Origin: Neospora caninum Liverpool
Lineage: Eukaryota > Apicomplexa > Conoidasida > Eucoccidiorida > Sarcocystidae
Length of the DNA: 64,000 nucleotides
NCBI RefSeq assembly: GCF_000208865.1
Contig: NC_018395.1
Location: forward strand, 3,630,606-3,694,605
Reading direction: 5' to 3'
Program-made: the position numbers and the translations under genes
Notes under the pieces: generated by a model
Told to the model about the DNA's origin: nothing
The model's input: the letters and a program-made list of their open reading frames with translations, nothing else
The model's database searches: none
In this document: positions 11,983 through 23,491 of the stretch, piece after piece
Position numbering within the stretch: position 1 is the first letter of the stretch
How the letters are laid out: every line of letters begins with the position of its first letter

Positions 11983-14653
11983 CTTCTTTCCTCGCGCGGT
12001 TCCTTTGGCCCGAGAGGCTAAGACCGAGAGCGCAGCCCCAGGCGGTTACCGCGTGGAAACGAAGGGAGCTGACGGGAAGCAATCGGAAGAACCGGAGGAA
12101 GAGGAAAGGAAAGAGACTGCTGCAAGGGGAAGGGAGTTGGGCAATTCGAGTAGGCAAGTGGAAACGCGGACGGAGCATAGACCGGGAATGAAAAAAAAAG
12201 GGGAACGACGACTCGGTGCGGGCGACAAGAGGCTGAGGGCAACCTCTGCCGCTGAGAGGCTGCAGGCTCGACGAAAGCTTTTGGGACGGGAATGGAAAGA
12301 GGCTTACAAAGAGAGCTGACAAACGAAGGCAGGGAAACAGAATGCAGAGGTTCCTGTCCCCGAAAAGAGGAAGAAACGAAGAAGAAAACACCGAGACACG
12401 AGAACGCGCTCCGGCAGGCAGAGCTACGGGATGCGAGGGATTTTTCAACGGGTCACCGTCTGTTTCTGTGAGAGTTCCCTGCGCCACTGTTCTGCCTCGA
12501 GATCCAAGCTTCTTGATGAGTCCGTGTCTTGTCCGTTTGTCCGTGTGTCACACGTCGTCGACTCTCTTCTCGGCGGCGGTCAAGAGAGGTCACTTTTCTG
12601 CGTGCATCCCTGTGAAGCACTTCCCGCGACGGCCGGTGTAGCGACACCGAAAAACGGGATATATCAGTTTTCCTCGCCTTTCCTTTCAAATGTCTCTCTG
12701 TGTCGGCGAACTCGCCCCTCCCGATTCAAAGGGCTTTGCCGCGCGCTCTTTGGCGCGCGAACCGCCCGCGTAGATCGTGGCCGCGGAGTCGCCTCGGTCG
12801 GAAACGCGTTTTCTCGCGAATAGGAACTCGAATTTCTGGAGGAGAAAGGCAATCCCGAGTCCGATGCAAAAAAACGGAGAAGATTCCGGAGCGAAGTGCC
12901 GGAAGCGCGTCTGTGCGGCGGCGTGTTCCGCTGTAAACGTACGCGTACATCTAGAGCGGCAGTTGGACAAGACGCCTGAATGAAAAAACGCGCGGCAACG
13001 GGGCTGCGGCCGAGAAAACCCCCTTTCTGTCTCTCCTGCGCACCGATTCCACGAGATAAAGGGTTTTCCAAAAGGCAACGCCGTCTTCCCGAGCAGAAAC
13101 GGAAACGCGCGTTGCCTCCGGAAGCGCAACAAGACAATCGGAACTCAGCAAGACCGCGCCCGGCATCGAAAAGGTCGGCAACTCTCTGCGCGAACGCGGA
13201 CGAACACCAAGCGCCTTCTCGCGTTGCTGAGATCGTGAGGCATCTAAACCTCCTGACGTCGCGCCGCTCTGCGTTCCGCTTGTGCCAAAAGCGGCGACGC
13301 TAACGCATCGGAGACGCAAAGAAATGCTCCAATCTCCATATATATATATATATATCTGCAGAGATGTTCGCAAGCGCGTGGAGAGGAATCCTGTCAGGGA
13401 AAGCGTGCGCGAAACCTTCAGCCCGGTTCCTGGCCTCACAGTCTCTCCTAGACGCGTCCAAAGGGAGATACAGACGGAACGCGGACTGGGTTCGTCTCTC
13501 GATGAATGTCCATGTCGCGAATGGATATCTACATGCATTTCCGTAAATACACACTGGGCACGCGTTACCGCTGTATGGCTGTATAGTTTTTTTGAGGGTC
13601 CTGGAGGCCAAGACGGGACTTCCGTTCTCGCCATGCGCAGTCTCTTCTTAGAGCCCGAACCTCGAGGACCAAACAGCCGAGAGGCTTCTAATGCGGAGAG
13701 TCTCAGACGTCTCTGTTTTTTCGCCGGCGAAGTCTCTTTTCACGTTATCCCCTGCGCCCTGATGTCCCACCATTTGTGCACGCCTCCAACGGCGATGTAT
13801 GCATATGCACGGCTGTATCCCTCCGTGCTTCTTAGCCGCCTCTATTAGCTTCGTGGAGATAAAGGGGAGGGTTTCTTGAAGGTATAGGACGTGAGCAGTC
13901 ATCTTCTTCTTTTCCATCTCAAGCAAAAGTTTTGTTGAAGCCGGTCCCCGGCACCGGCGAACGGCTGTCACCCGGTGTCGGCAAGGAAAGGCCGCCTCGC
14001 GCGGCTCTGCTTGGTTTTCCACGTGTTCCATTTTGTTTGAGTGTCTGCGGAATTTTCCCAGACGAGGAAGTCGGGAATTCCCCGATTCCTCAACTCGAGT
14101 CTTCGAAATCGGAAGGGCGTCCGCGCGGGTCCGCTCGCACCGCCACAAGACACAGAGCGGTTTACAGCCAAAGTGCAGCGAGCGCAAATTTTTTTCCGGC
14201 AAGGCCTCACGCAGGAGAGAGAAGATCAGGAACACCCCGGTGAAACGTCTTTCCGCTCTCTCTGGAGTTTTTTTCGAACGAATACGCGCTCCTCTCCCCA
14301 AGCGGCTTCGAGCGACGCACTTCTCTCGCCAACTGTCGCTTCGAGTTTTTCCGGTGCCTTGTCCACCTCGCTGCGAGGCGGCGCGGGGGAGGCTTCGTCT
14401 TTTTTCCACGCCCTCGACTTTGTGTTCTCTGCAAATCTTGCGCCGCGGGCTTCGAGTTCCTTTGGAAGTCAACGAGACGCAAGGAGAGGCAATCTGAGGC
14501 GCAAACGGCCGCCCGTGAGGAGGTAGCTAAGAGGATCAGGAAGGCGGTCTCCTTCCAAAGCATATCGCGAGGGAAACGGGCTCGAGAGACAAGCGGAAAC
14601 CGACTGTTTGTCACGAGAAGTCGGGTGGGAGAGAATTCGACTGGTTTTCAAAG
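11983..14653. other. Divergent region between phosphodiesterase and eIF2B epsilon, with a possible small gene
   Basis: The PDE starts leftward at 11982 and eIF2B epsilon rightward at 14654, so this is a divergent promoter region of 2.67 kb. A (TA)n tract lies at 13338-13354. The minus strand has coding-like frames at 12686-12975 and near 14563, described separately. Nothing on the + strand is convincing. Confidence 0.45.
12686..12975 (-). CDS. Possible terminal exon of a small membrane protein on the minus strand
   Basis: I do not recognise a family. The frame follows a good acceptor (TTCATTCAG, ending at 12976) and runs to a stop at 12686-12688. It shows a Cys-containing segment (VLSNCRSRCTRTF), one clear membrane helix (SPFFCIGLGIAFLLQKFEFLF) followed by positive residues, and a polar tail ending TQRDI. 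Codon use resembles neighbouring exons. An upstream donor (GTGAGG, near 13435) gives a compatible phase. Farther up, an ATG at 14563 opens a signal-peptide-like frame (MLWKETAFLILLATSS), which could be exon 1. The exons between could not be joined with confidence, so the gene model is speculative and this could be chance. Confidence 0.25.
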
Positions 14654-16318
14654 ATGGAAGGCGGACCGCCGCTAGCCCCGCAGCCTGGGGAGGAAGGGGA
14701 AGCGAAGCGTTGGCCTTCCTTCCTTGAGAGGATGAAGAGGGTCACTTCGACTCCCCTTCCTGCGCGCTCCTCTCCTTCTTTTGTCTCGCGCGCACTCTCT
14801 GCGCTTTCTGTTGGAGCATCCGCGGGCGCTCCGGGGGCGACCGCCAGTGGACTGAAGCGAGCGAATGTGAAACCCCGGCCGTCTGCGCCGCCTTCTGCGC
14901 CTGCCGCTTCGGCCAGCCGAGAAGACGAATCGAGCCTTTCTCTCGCGCCGCCTTCGGCGCCGGTTCGCCTCCCCACTCTGTCGTCGGCCGACCTGGCCAC
15001 GTCCTCGCTTCCGTCTCTTCTCCGCGCCTTCTCGCTGCCCGAAGAAAGGACGGACTTCCTCCCGCTTGCCGAAGAGATCCCTCCCGCCCTCCTCCCAGTC
15101 TGCGGCGTACCGCTGATTGTCTTCGCTCTCGACTTCCTCGCGCGAAACGGTAGGAGAAAAAGACGGCGAAGCGAAAGGAGCGCGCACAAAGGGGAAAAGC
15201 GAAGCCGGAGGGACGCGGATTCTGCGCGGCAACCACACAGAGGGAATCGAGGGAAGGAGAGGGAAGGGGGCCAGAGGAGGGGAGACTGGAGCACAGAAGA
15301 GTGCGGAGGACTCAGAGGGAAAGAGGAAAGGCAGAAGCATAGACGCGGAGAAAGGATCGAAGTCCGGCAAAACGAGAGGGAAGAAGGACAGGAAGTTCGA
15401 GAAAAAGAGTCACGGAACTGAACGCCCTCGCCGTGTCCTCTCTCCGTTTAGGTGTTACCGACGTCTTTGTGCTGCTGAGGAACAACGAGGAAGGCGAGGC
15501 CGTCCAGAAAGTTGTCGAAGAACAACAACCTTCTCTGCAGAGACGATTTGCGAGTCGTGGGGAACCCCTCCAAATCGTGGTGGTCTTTGTGGCGCCGACC
15601 GTCGAGACTCTCGGAGACGCTCTGAGGGATTTCGACTCTCGCGTCAATTTGACAAAAGGTGAGCGGTCGCAGGCGCCAGAAAGGACCGGGAGAAGCAAAG
15701 ACGGGAAACGTCGAGGGGCGTCAGGTCAACGGCGGTTCTCGAATGCCAGCAAAAGAGAGAAGGGACGGCTGGAAAGATCCCCCACGGTCCTCCTGCACAA
15801 ACGACTCGCGCCGACGCAGGTTCCGAGACACTCCAGAGGGCCTGGCCTCCTGATGTCTCCTCCGCGTCATCGGTCGGATCGTCCTCCAGGTATGCGGAGC
15901 GCGACGCTTCGCGACCCTCTTAATCTCTCTCGCTTGTCTGCTTGACTTCTTCAGACTTCCTCCTGCTTTCTGCAACGACTTTCATCGTCGCCGACATCCG
16001 AGACGCACTCGAAAACCACCGCGCGAGAAGCGGAAAGAGACAAACGGGACGGGCTGCCGAGCAACTCGTCACTCAGATTTTCTCTTCTCTCCCTGCGGCG
16101 TCGCCTCGCCGGCATCTCTCCGACGACGTCGGCATCGTCCTCAACGGCGAGACGAAAGAGATGATCAAGCGTGTCTCCCTTCGCTCCCGAACCTTCCTTG
16201 GCGTCGACGAAATGACGCTTCTGCAGGCGCCGGTACAGTCCCGAAGCAGTGACAGAGCCAGTTGCCTATCTACACACACGCACACACACGCGCGCGCCTC
16301 CAAATGCATATGCATATG

Positions 16319-16366
<48 letters not shown>

Positions 16367-19300
16367 TGTGCATGCATGCATACATAAGGTTTTGGGGGTG
16401 GTGCGCAGCGCTTCAGTTGGGTGCGCCTTTGGGAGTGTCTTTTGAGTTCCCTTCTGTCGCAGAAGATACGTACAGGGCGATCGTGTCTGGTGCGTATCTT
16501 CTTCTCTGTGCGTTTGAGCATCTCGTGAAGACGCCTCCTCAGACTAGGAGATATGATTTGATCGAGGTACATGAAACGCTGCATTCAAAGGTTATTAGTG
16601 GTATTGGAATGGCATGTGTATATTTGTATATTTCTTTATAGGTGAGTGAAAAAGCCCTTCTTCCTCGTTTTGTAGGTCCGCCTCCGGCGGCAGCGCCTTG
16701 GCGTCTCTTGGTTTGGATTTGTGGCCTATCTAAACGTGTCCAAGTTTATAATTGAATGGCTTTGTATCGGGCGGGACACGAAGTTTTTGTTCAGATTCCG
16801 ATGGGACTTCGGTTATTCCCATCTATTCGCATCTACGCTTTTTGTCCATAGGGCGACGGGGGCTCGGGAAACCTGGAAGTACACTACGACCTCGTCGACG
16901 CAGGAGTGTACATTTGCTCGCCGAAAGTTCTGAAGATCTTCCGCTATTCCTTCGACTTCCAGTCCATGACAAGGGATTTTATTCCTGCAGTCGTTCGTCG
17001 CGATATCAAACTCCATGCGGTCTTCGCTCACACCCTGAAGGTAAAGAAAGGGCCCCGACAAATGCGCGGATGCATTCAAGCACACACACACACATATACA
17101 GTTGTGTGTGTGCGTATATACTCATATGTACATATATATATATACAATTATCTTCATGCAGATAGATCTTCATGTGTAGAGATAGAAGACGAAGACGCTG
17201 GATTTGCTGGCTGCTATATTTGGACGCGTTTTTCTCTAGGAGCTGCTGTCACACTCACATAGCTCTTCCCTCGGTTTTTTCCTAGCACGTGCCTTCTTTT
17301 CTGTATTCTCGGTTGTCTGGTGCCAGGAGAAAGCCATGTGTTCCGAATATAAACCGTTCGCCGCTCAAGTCACGGATCCGCGGTCGTACTTCAATGCTTG
17401 CCAAAGCGTGGTGGAGCGGTGGCTGTACCCGATCGTTCCGGAAGTTCTCTCGATTTTCCTCGGCCAAGCGCGTCTCCGATACAAGGGCGCCGGAACTTAT
17501 CAGGTGAGGAAGACGAAACCCCACGAGAGCAGGAACGAGAGTTGAAGATAGATTCCCGAAAAGCACAAACAGAAGAGGCAAAAGGCGAGAGAGACGGGGG
17601 AGACAAAGAGGTCAGGGCGGAGAAGAGGAACGGGGAAGCAGCCGATACGAGAACAGAGTATACGCGACGGAGGAGAAAGGTTTCCGGGGGTACCGTTTTC
17701 ATCTTGTCTCTTTTTCTAGCGTTTCGCTGTCTGACCTGGCCGCACAAAGACACCGTAACCCGTTTTTTCCCCTTCTTTTCTCTGCTCCAGGCCGACTCGG
17801 TGGTTCTGGGGAGTCGATGCGAAGTCGGTCCACTGACTGTCTTGGAAGACCGGACCGAGGTCGGCGAGGATTCGTCGGTGCGCGCGTCTTTCCTCGGCGC
17901 GTCTTGTTCCATTGGCAAGGGCGTTGTCATCGAGGGTTCGATTCTTCTGGACCACGTCCAGGTCGCTGACGGCGCAGTTATTCGCGACTCTATTCTCTTC
18001 CCCTTTGCCTCCGTGAAACGCGGCGCCGAGATCTCTCGCGGCTGTCTCCTCGGCAAGCATGTGCTTATCGGAGAAGAGCGCTCGATCCAAGCGTTCACGC
18101 GAATCCACCTGCCGTCCCCAGACTCCGAGGCCTCGGGGCCGAAGCCCAGAGAGCCAGACAGCGCCCGCGAGCACAGCGCGGAGGTCGTCGGCGGAGACGG
18201 CAGAGGCGTCTGCTGCGACGCACGCGGCGGACCTGTGGAACAGGAAGACCGAGCGCTCACCTCGCCGGGCGCTTCCATCGCGCCCGCCGTCGCCCTCCCA
18301 GTTCCCCGCTTCTCCAGATGTCCGGAGGACGATCCAAGCGCAGATCAAGTGAGGAATCTCGCCCTCCGCGCGCTGGCTCATAACACACCGAAATCAAAGA
18401 GGAACGCCTTTATATATATATATATATATACATATATATGTTTTCCAGCCCCGCCGTCCAGGCACGTGGAAATGAAGAGATACAGAGATCCATTCACACA
18501 GATGCGCTCTGCGACATACTCGGCTATAGGTGAATATAGGCAGGTAACCATATATATATATATATATATATGTAGGAGTTGATGGGCGAGTATACGTAAA
18601 TGTATGTGCCTACACATGTGCGTGTTTTAGGCTGTTTCGTGCAGAGTGTCTTGATTTGTAAAATTCAGGGATTCCGTCACAGAGAATCCTTCACAACCGT
18701 GCTGAAGCCGCATAGAGCTCTGTGTGCTCACAACTGCATTGTAGAGAAAGGTTTGAAACTGGGAAAGTGCACCCGGGTCGCCTTCCCTTAAGAAAACAAA
18801 CGCTCCCCATACATGCAAGGGAAAAACAGGAAATCCCATTTTATGAGCATTCGCATAGATCTTCAAATACATATACATATATATAGGCGTGTATTGTTGC
18901 AGAGTGTGGGCGAGTGTGTGTTTGGGAGGGTTTTGTGTCAACTGTTTTCTGTTTTTGATACTTTTTTATATCCATTGCGTCTTCTTTCGTGTCTGTTTTC
19001 TAGCTGCTGAGTTGCGCGATCTTCCCGGTTTCGGCGAAGGGTCGCGTCGGCCTGGAGGCCCTGGCGGTCTCGGCTTACAATGCCGGCCTCGACGAGAAGC
19101 TGTTTTCTTTGTGTGCCGGATACCTGCAAAGTTCGTCGTTTGAGGAGCAACAGGATCGTTTGTGCGCTCTCGAGGAGTACCTTGCAGCTGGAAAGTTCTT
19201 CGCAGATAAGGCGAAGGTGACTCTTCCTGCGCGGCATGCACTCCGCGCCTTCTTGTTTCACTTGGCGACACTAAGCCCAGCCAATCCGGAGGTAAGGCGT

Positions 19301-20176
19301 GAAGCGAGGGTGCGAATCGATATGTCCGTTGAAACGAAAGACAGAGGAAATTGTCGATGCAAGCCGTGTATCCTTCAGAAAGGAAACTGTGTTCTGGCGT
19401 CTACGGCAGCGATATACCAAGCAGCAATAGAGGCAGGCATGCATGCTTCTCTGTATGTATATATGTATCCGTTTAGATATATATGTGTGTATATATGTGC
19501 GCGTGTGTGTGTGTATAGATGGATTCTCCATGTGTGTGTATGTCTATTCCTGCGCATACGCATTTTTCTTTACATGTGCATGTAGGTATGGTTGCAGGCC
19601 GTGGTTTAGATGCGCGCGTGTAGATGTGTGTGGTCTTTTTATTTGAGAAGTATGTGAAGCAGGCGGGTGTGTAAGAGTGTAAGTGAGTGTGTGTGTCAGT
19701 TTGTGTCGATGACTGGAGATCTGGGAGGAGGTGCTCGTCTGGACTTTAGGCTTGCGTGGTGTTCGCTTTTTTAGGTTTGGCGGTGCGACCTCGCGGAGCA
19801 TCGCGTGGAGGCGCTCTTCTTGGCGGTGTTGCCGGCGGATCGATTTGTCGCGACAGATTTCTTTCCGCTTTGGACGGAGTGTCTCGCGTTCTGCCAGCAA
19901 GCTGCGTTTTGCGTGCCGTCGTCGCAACTCGCCAATCAGAAGGCCGGAGACAGCGAGGACGCGACAGGCGACTCGGAGACGGTCGCGCCGAATCCTCTCC
20001 ACAGCCCGGCGGCGTTCTGTTCGCTCGTCGAAACGATGCAGGCGTGCGGATTGCTCGAGTGCGAAACAACTTTGCCGCTGTGGTACGCCTACATGGTGAA
20101 CGTCGGGAAAGGAGCAGACGAGTATCTGAGCAACCCGAGATTCATCGCGTTTTGCCAGTGGCTCGAGCAGGACTAG
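14654..20176 (+). CDS. Translation initiation factor eIF2B subunit epsilon (864 aa, 8 exons)
   Basis: This is the catalytic subunit of the eIF2B complex, which recharges eIF2 with GTP in the cytosol and is the target of eIF2-alpha phosphorylation in stress. Exons are 14654-15149, 15452-15658, 15955-16232, 16852-17040, 17327-17503, 17791-18348, 19004-19291 and 19775-20176; all phases match. The start context is CAAAGATGG. The nucleotidyltransferase-like domain spans about residues 125-390 (PPALLPVCGVPLIVFALDFL, VTDVFVLLRNN, then YDLVDAGVYICSPKVL). Left-handed beta-helix hexapeptides lie at about 430-545 (GSRCEVGPLTVLED, ASCSIGKGVVIEGSIL). A low-complexity linker lies at about 545-635. The C-terminal W2/HEAT domain occupies about 636-864 and ends FIAFCQWLEQD, as in other epsilon subunits. 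It is longer than the human protein (721 aa) because of the N-terminal extension and the linker. Introns 3, 4 and 6 carry (TA)n tracts. Confidence 0.95.
16321..16363. repeat. (TA)n microsatellite in eIF2B epsilon intron 3
   Basis: About 21 TA units inside the 619-bp third intron, flanked upstream by alternating CA/CG and downstream by GTGCATGCATGCATACAT. Confidence 0.95.
18410..18572. repeat. Two (TA)n microsatellites in eIF2B epsilon intron 6
   Basis: TA tracts at about 18410-18440 and 18550-18572 in the 655-bp intron between exons 6 and 7. Confidence 0.9.
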
Positions 20177-23100
20177 GCGAAAAGGCTGCAGCGTGAGCGT
20201 CTGCGGGGGCGAAGTGCGGACAACGTTGCGGAGGAGGAAGCGACGTCGCAAGTTTTGGGGAGCTAGCAGAGAAGAAACGATTGACCAACCACACGGCGTG
20301 AGAAGAACTTAGAGGCGGACGACCGGCGATTCCAGGCCGCTCCGGAAGCCGCGGGAGCTCTTTTTTTGAGCAGATGTGCGGGGGAAAAGAGGTGCTTTGA
20401 TTGGTTCTTCGTAGTTGGGCGTTTGTGTGACCTCTCGAGAAGGCGCGTGCAAGCAAAATTAGAGTGGGACGACGAATGCCAGTGAACGCCGAAAACGATG
20501 CTTTGGAGTCTGCAGCCTTCTGTGCACAGACAGACAGATCCCGTCAGTGGAAGTCGGGCCGCGCTGGGGTGTTCCCCTTCTTTTTGCTCGACACCGATCT
20601 TCACCTTTGTGTGCTTCTGCGATACACTCCATGCTACGTCCGTATAGCTGCCCCGTCCCCAGTGTTTTTTCCTGAAAAGTCTGTGGATTTCGATTTGGCC
20701 TTGTTCGTCGAAACTCTGCAGTGGCTCACAAGCACACTGCGACACCAGGAAAGCCTCTCGCCGCCGCACGAAAACACGGCTGAAAGGGTGCCTGGCGGCG
20801 CGCTGGAGGGAGGCCGAGCCGGCACGGAGGAAGCTTTCCCTTTTCGAGGTACAGAGTTCGCGTACACATCTGGCCCATTCGTCCAAACCGAGAGCCGGCA
20901 CCGATTGCCGGTCTGAAACACATTCAGCCAAGTTCCCTAGGGTTGTACACCGCCGCTCCACTGCTGGACTGAAAACAAAGACAGCGAAGCGTAGTGATTC
21001 ATGAACTGGACGACGTTGAGATTGATCCACATCGGCTAGCCTCCATGCGTAATATGCGGATCGGCGTTATTCGTATTAACGGCGAGAAATGCGTACGCAG
21101 TTGCGAGCATGGCCACTGAACGACGATGTTCACGTGCACGGATTCAGCGTCAAGTTTTTTGTCGACACTGGCACTAAAAGCTGCCGAGCTTTTTCCAGTG
21201 GCGCCTTTCGCAGGAACAGTGCTCCTGGATCAGTACACTGTGTGCTGAAACGCGCGTCGGAGAGTCGCCCGACTGGTCTCATGTGCGCCGTTCGCGGGGG
21301 AAATTCGCAGAATTTTCGCACGCTTTGTCGCACGCCAGCAATCCAAGGGCTGCACTGGTGAGTCGTTGCTGGATCTCCGGTTCCTGAGCGTCTAACCGGG
21401 TAAATCTCCTCTGCGGAGCTGTAGTTTGAGGCTACAGAGAAAAGTCTGTATTTGTACGCGGTGGAAGCGTGTGTCTTGCATCTTGGCTCTGTCGCCAACT
21501 TGTGGGCGGAGAGAGTGGTGTCGATGCAGTGCGTCAGAAGGGTTTGCACGTCAAGTTCAGACTCTGGGAGAAACGGCCCGTAACGTCTCCCATAAGCCTC
21601 ATTTCCTCTTTGCATGAACTGTGTCTCACAGCGGCCTAGCTATTCTAAGACGAGAGCAAGGCAATCGACAATCAGTGCTACCCCCGGCTTTCCAGGGTTT
21701 CTATCTGTCCTCTTAGGCAACTCGGACTCGCCTCGCCGTTAGAAACATGTCTCCTTGGATCCGATTGTCCCTGATCGCTTTCGAGAGTCTGTCTTCATAG
21801 AAAGGAACTGGGAAGAACTTGCCGTCGCTGCGGGCAGTCCTCCGTGCGTTCGCCGCTGTTGTCCTATTTTCGCGGTGTGCATGCATGCATGCGCGACTCT
21901 CTCGAGGACGCGGCGGGAAGTGATGCCTCTTCTCGGGTCTTTGCGTAATTGAAGATGTTTCTCTCAAAATCTTTCGCTTGTGCCAGTGCATGTCTTTTTT
22001 TTTCGCTCGAGTGTCATTTGTCCTGCTCCGGAGTTCTTCCGGTTTGTTCGACGGCAATTAAGAAGGCCGACCAGAAACCACGGGTTTATCCGTGGAAAAG
22101 GATTCCGAGAAGCTTCTTCCTGCACTGAGAAATCCGCGGAGACCACCTTTCTGACGCGGCAGATGCCGTAGTGGCCGGAGAAGACGGCGACCAGACCCAC
22201 TTCGCATAGATTTGTTTGAGAGGCGCGTGAACCGTAGTTCTTCAAGAGTCTGAGGTTTATGTTTGAGTTCTGAACATTTGAGGTGTATGCACACCTCGTC
22301 TTCCTGGGAAGTCGTCTGTGGTGTAAACGGCCTCGTCCTCTGAAGTGTTTCGAGACACACACACCAACACTTTCGGAAATTGTACGCGCGGTTTCTCCTT
22401 GCTCTTCTGCTTGCGGGCGATGTAACTGAGGCGTAACTGTACACTCCATTTTGCCGCACGCCCCCAGGAGCGCGAGAATCTGTCCGTCCCCTGGTATCCT
22501 AGCCCAGCTCTGACCGTTGGATGCCAGTGGTAATTCCCTCGTCTTTTCCTTCCCCTTCGCCGAAGCGAAATTCTCTTCTGTTTTCCGCCTGTCGGTCCTC
22601 TGCTTAGAGATTCATGCAGAAACGCCTTCATATTCCCTCCTCGTTCGGTAGATTTGATGCTCCGTCGTGTCTCAGGATCCTTCCCCCCGTGAGGCTCTCA
22701 GCGTTCGGCCCTTCATTCCATACCGCGCCTTAAAAGGGTTTTCTCAAAGTCTGCTCTTCTCTCTTGCACACCTCTGCCGGTTTTTCTGCCGTCGGTCTAG
22801 TTCATTTTCTCGTTTCCGATTACCTGCCTGGATCAGCCTTTGTATCCTTTTTGTCTTCTCACCCGCATCTGAGTATTGTTTCTCTCCTTTCACCCTTAAA
22901 GGTGCTTCCATTTCTCACTCCGTTTTCTCCTTCTCCCTCGTTACACCTCTGGGCGTTTACACGTGTCTCCACGCGCCCTGGGTTTCTCAAAGTGGGCATC
23001 GCGTTTTGTTTCTCGTGCAGCGCATGCATTTGGCCTTTCTTGTTACAGGGAGATTCCACCCCTTTCTGTTCCGGGTAATCGACTGTCTTCTTCCCTTTCG

Positions 23101-23491
23101 GCGCTTTCCATTTCCGGCCACAATCGTCCTCCCCCCCTCTCGACTCGTTTGTCTAATTGTGCGACGTTCTCCTTTCCGCTCCCCAAGTTTCCCTCTGTCC
23201 AAGAATTCCTCCTTTGCGAGTTCCCCTTGGCTTTGCGTTTGCTGTGCCTTGTCACCCATTTCGAAGGCATCTGTACCCTTCCGAAAGCTGTTCTCTTCCC
23301 CAGCGTCTCTCTTGTCTCGGTTCCTCTTCCTTCGTAAATCGTCTCGCACAACTCGCCGGCGATTTTCCCCTGGTATGCATCGTCTCGTGGGAAAACAACT
23401 CGCGTCGCCCTTGGCCCGTCTCGTCTTCATCGAGACGCACACCTGGTAGAGATACTGCCGTTGCTTGGTTTTAATAAGCAGCAGATACAAG
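20177..23491. other. Intergenic region between eIF2B epsilon and LSm8
   Basis: The 3' UTR of eIF2B epsilon and the promoter and leader of LSm8 should lie here. From about 22500 to 23460 the + strand is strongly C/T-rich, typical of coccidian leaders; the 260-codon frame at 22667-23449 is a product of that composition. A 255-codon minus frame at 20263-21030 has no recognised domain or start context. A TGCATGCATGCATGC cluster lies at 21878-21893 and an 18-bp near-palindrome at 22280-22297. Confidence 0.55.
21877..21894. promoter_or_regulatory. TGCATGCATGCATGC motif cluster
   Basis: Three overlapping copies of TGCATGC lie about 1.6 kb upstream of LSm8. This core is known as an over-represented element in Toxoplasma promoters and as a binding site of apicomplexan AP2 factors. 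Position alone does not prove function, and similar runs occur in introns here. Confidence 0.3.

Noticed and set aside
13648..14472. Minus-strand frame of 274 codons
   Set aside because: It looks partly protein-like (EKKKMTAHVLYLQETLPF), but no motif or splice chain supports it. Kept only as part of the open question on this region.
20263..21030. Minus-strand frame of 255 codons
   Set aside because: It lies downstream of eIF2B epsilon on the opposite strand. No motif, no convincing start context, and codon use unlike nearby exons.
22667..23449. + strand frame of 260 codons before LSm8
   Set aside because: The stretch is C/T-rich leader sequence, giving Ser/Leu/Phe/Pro-rich translation. It has no good start context and no known domain.
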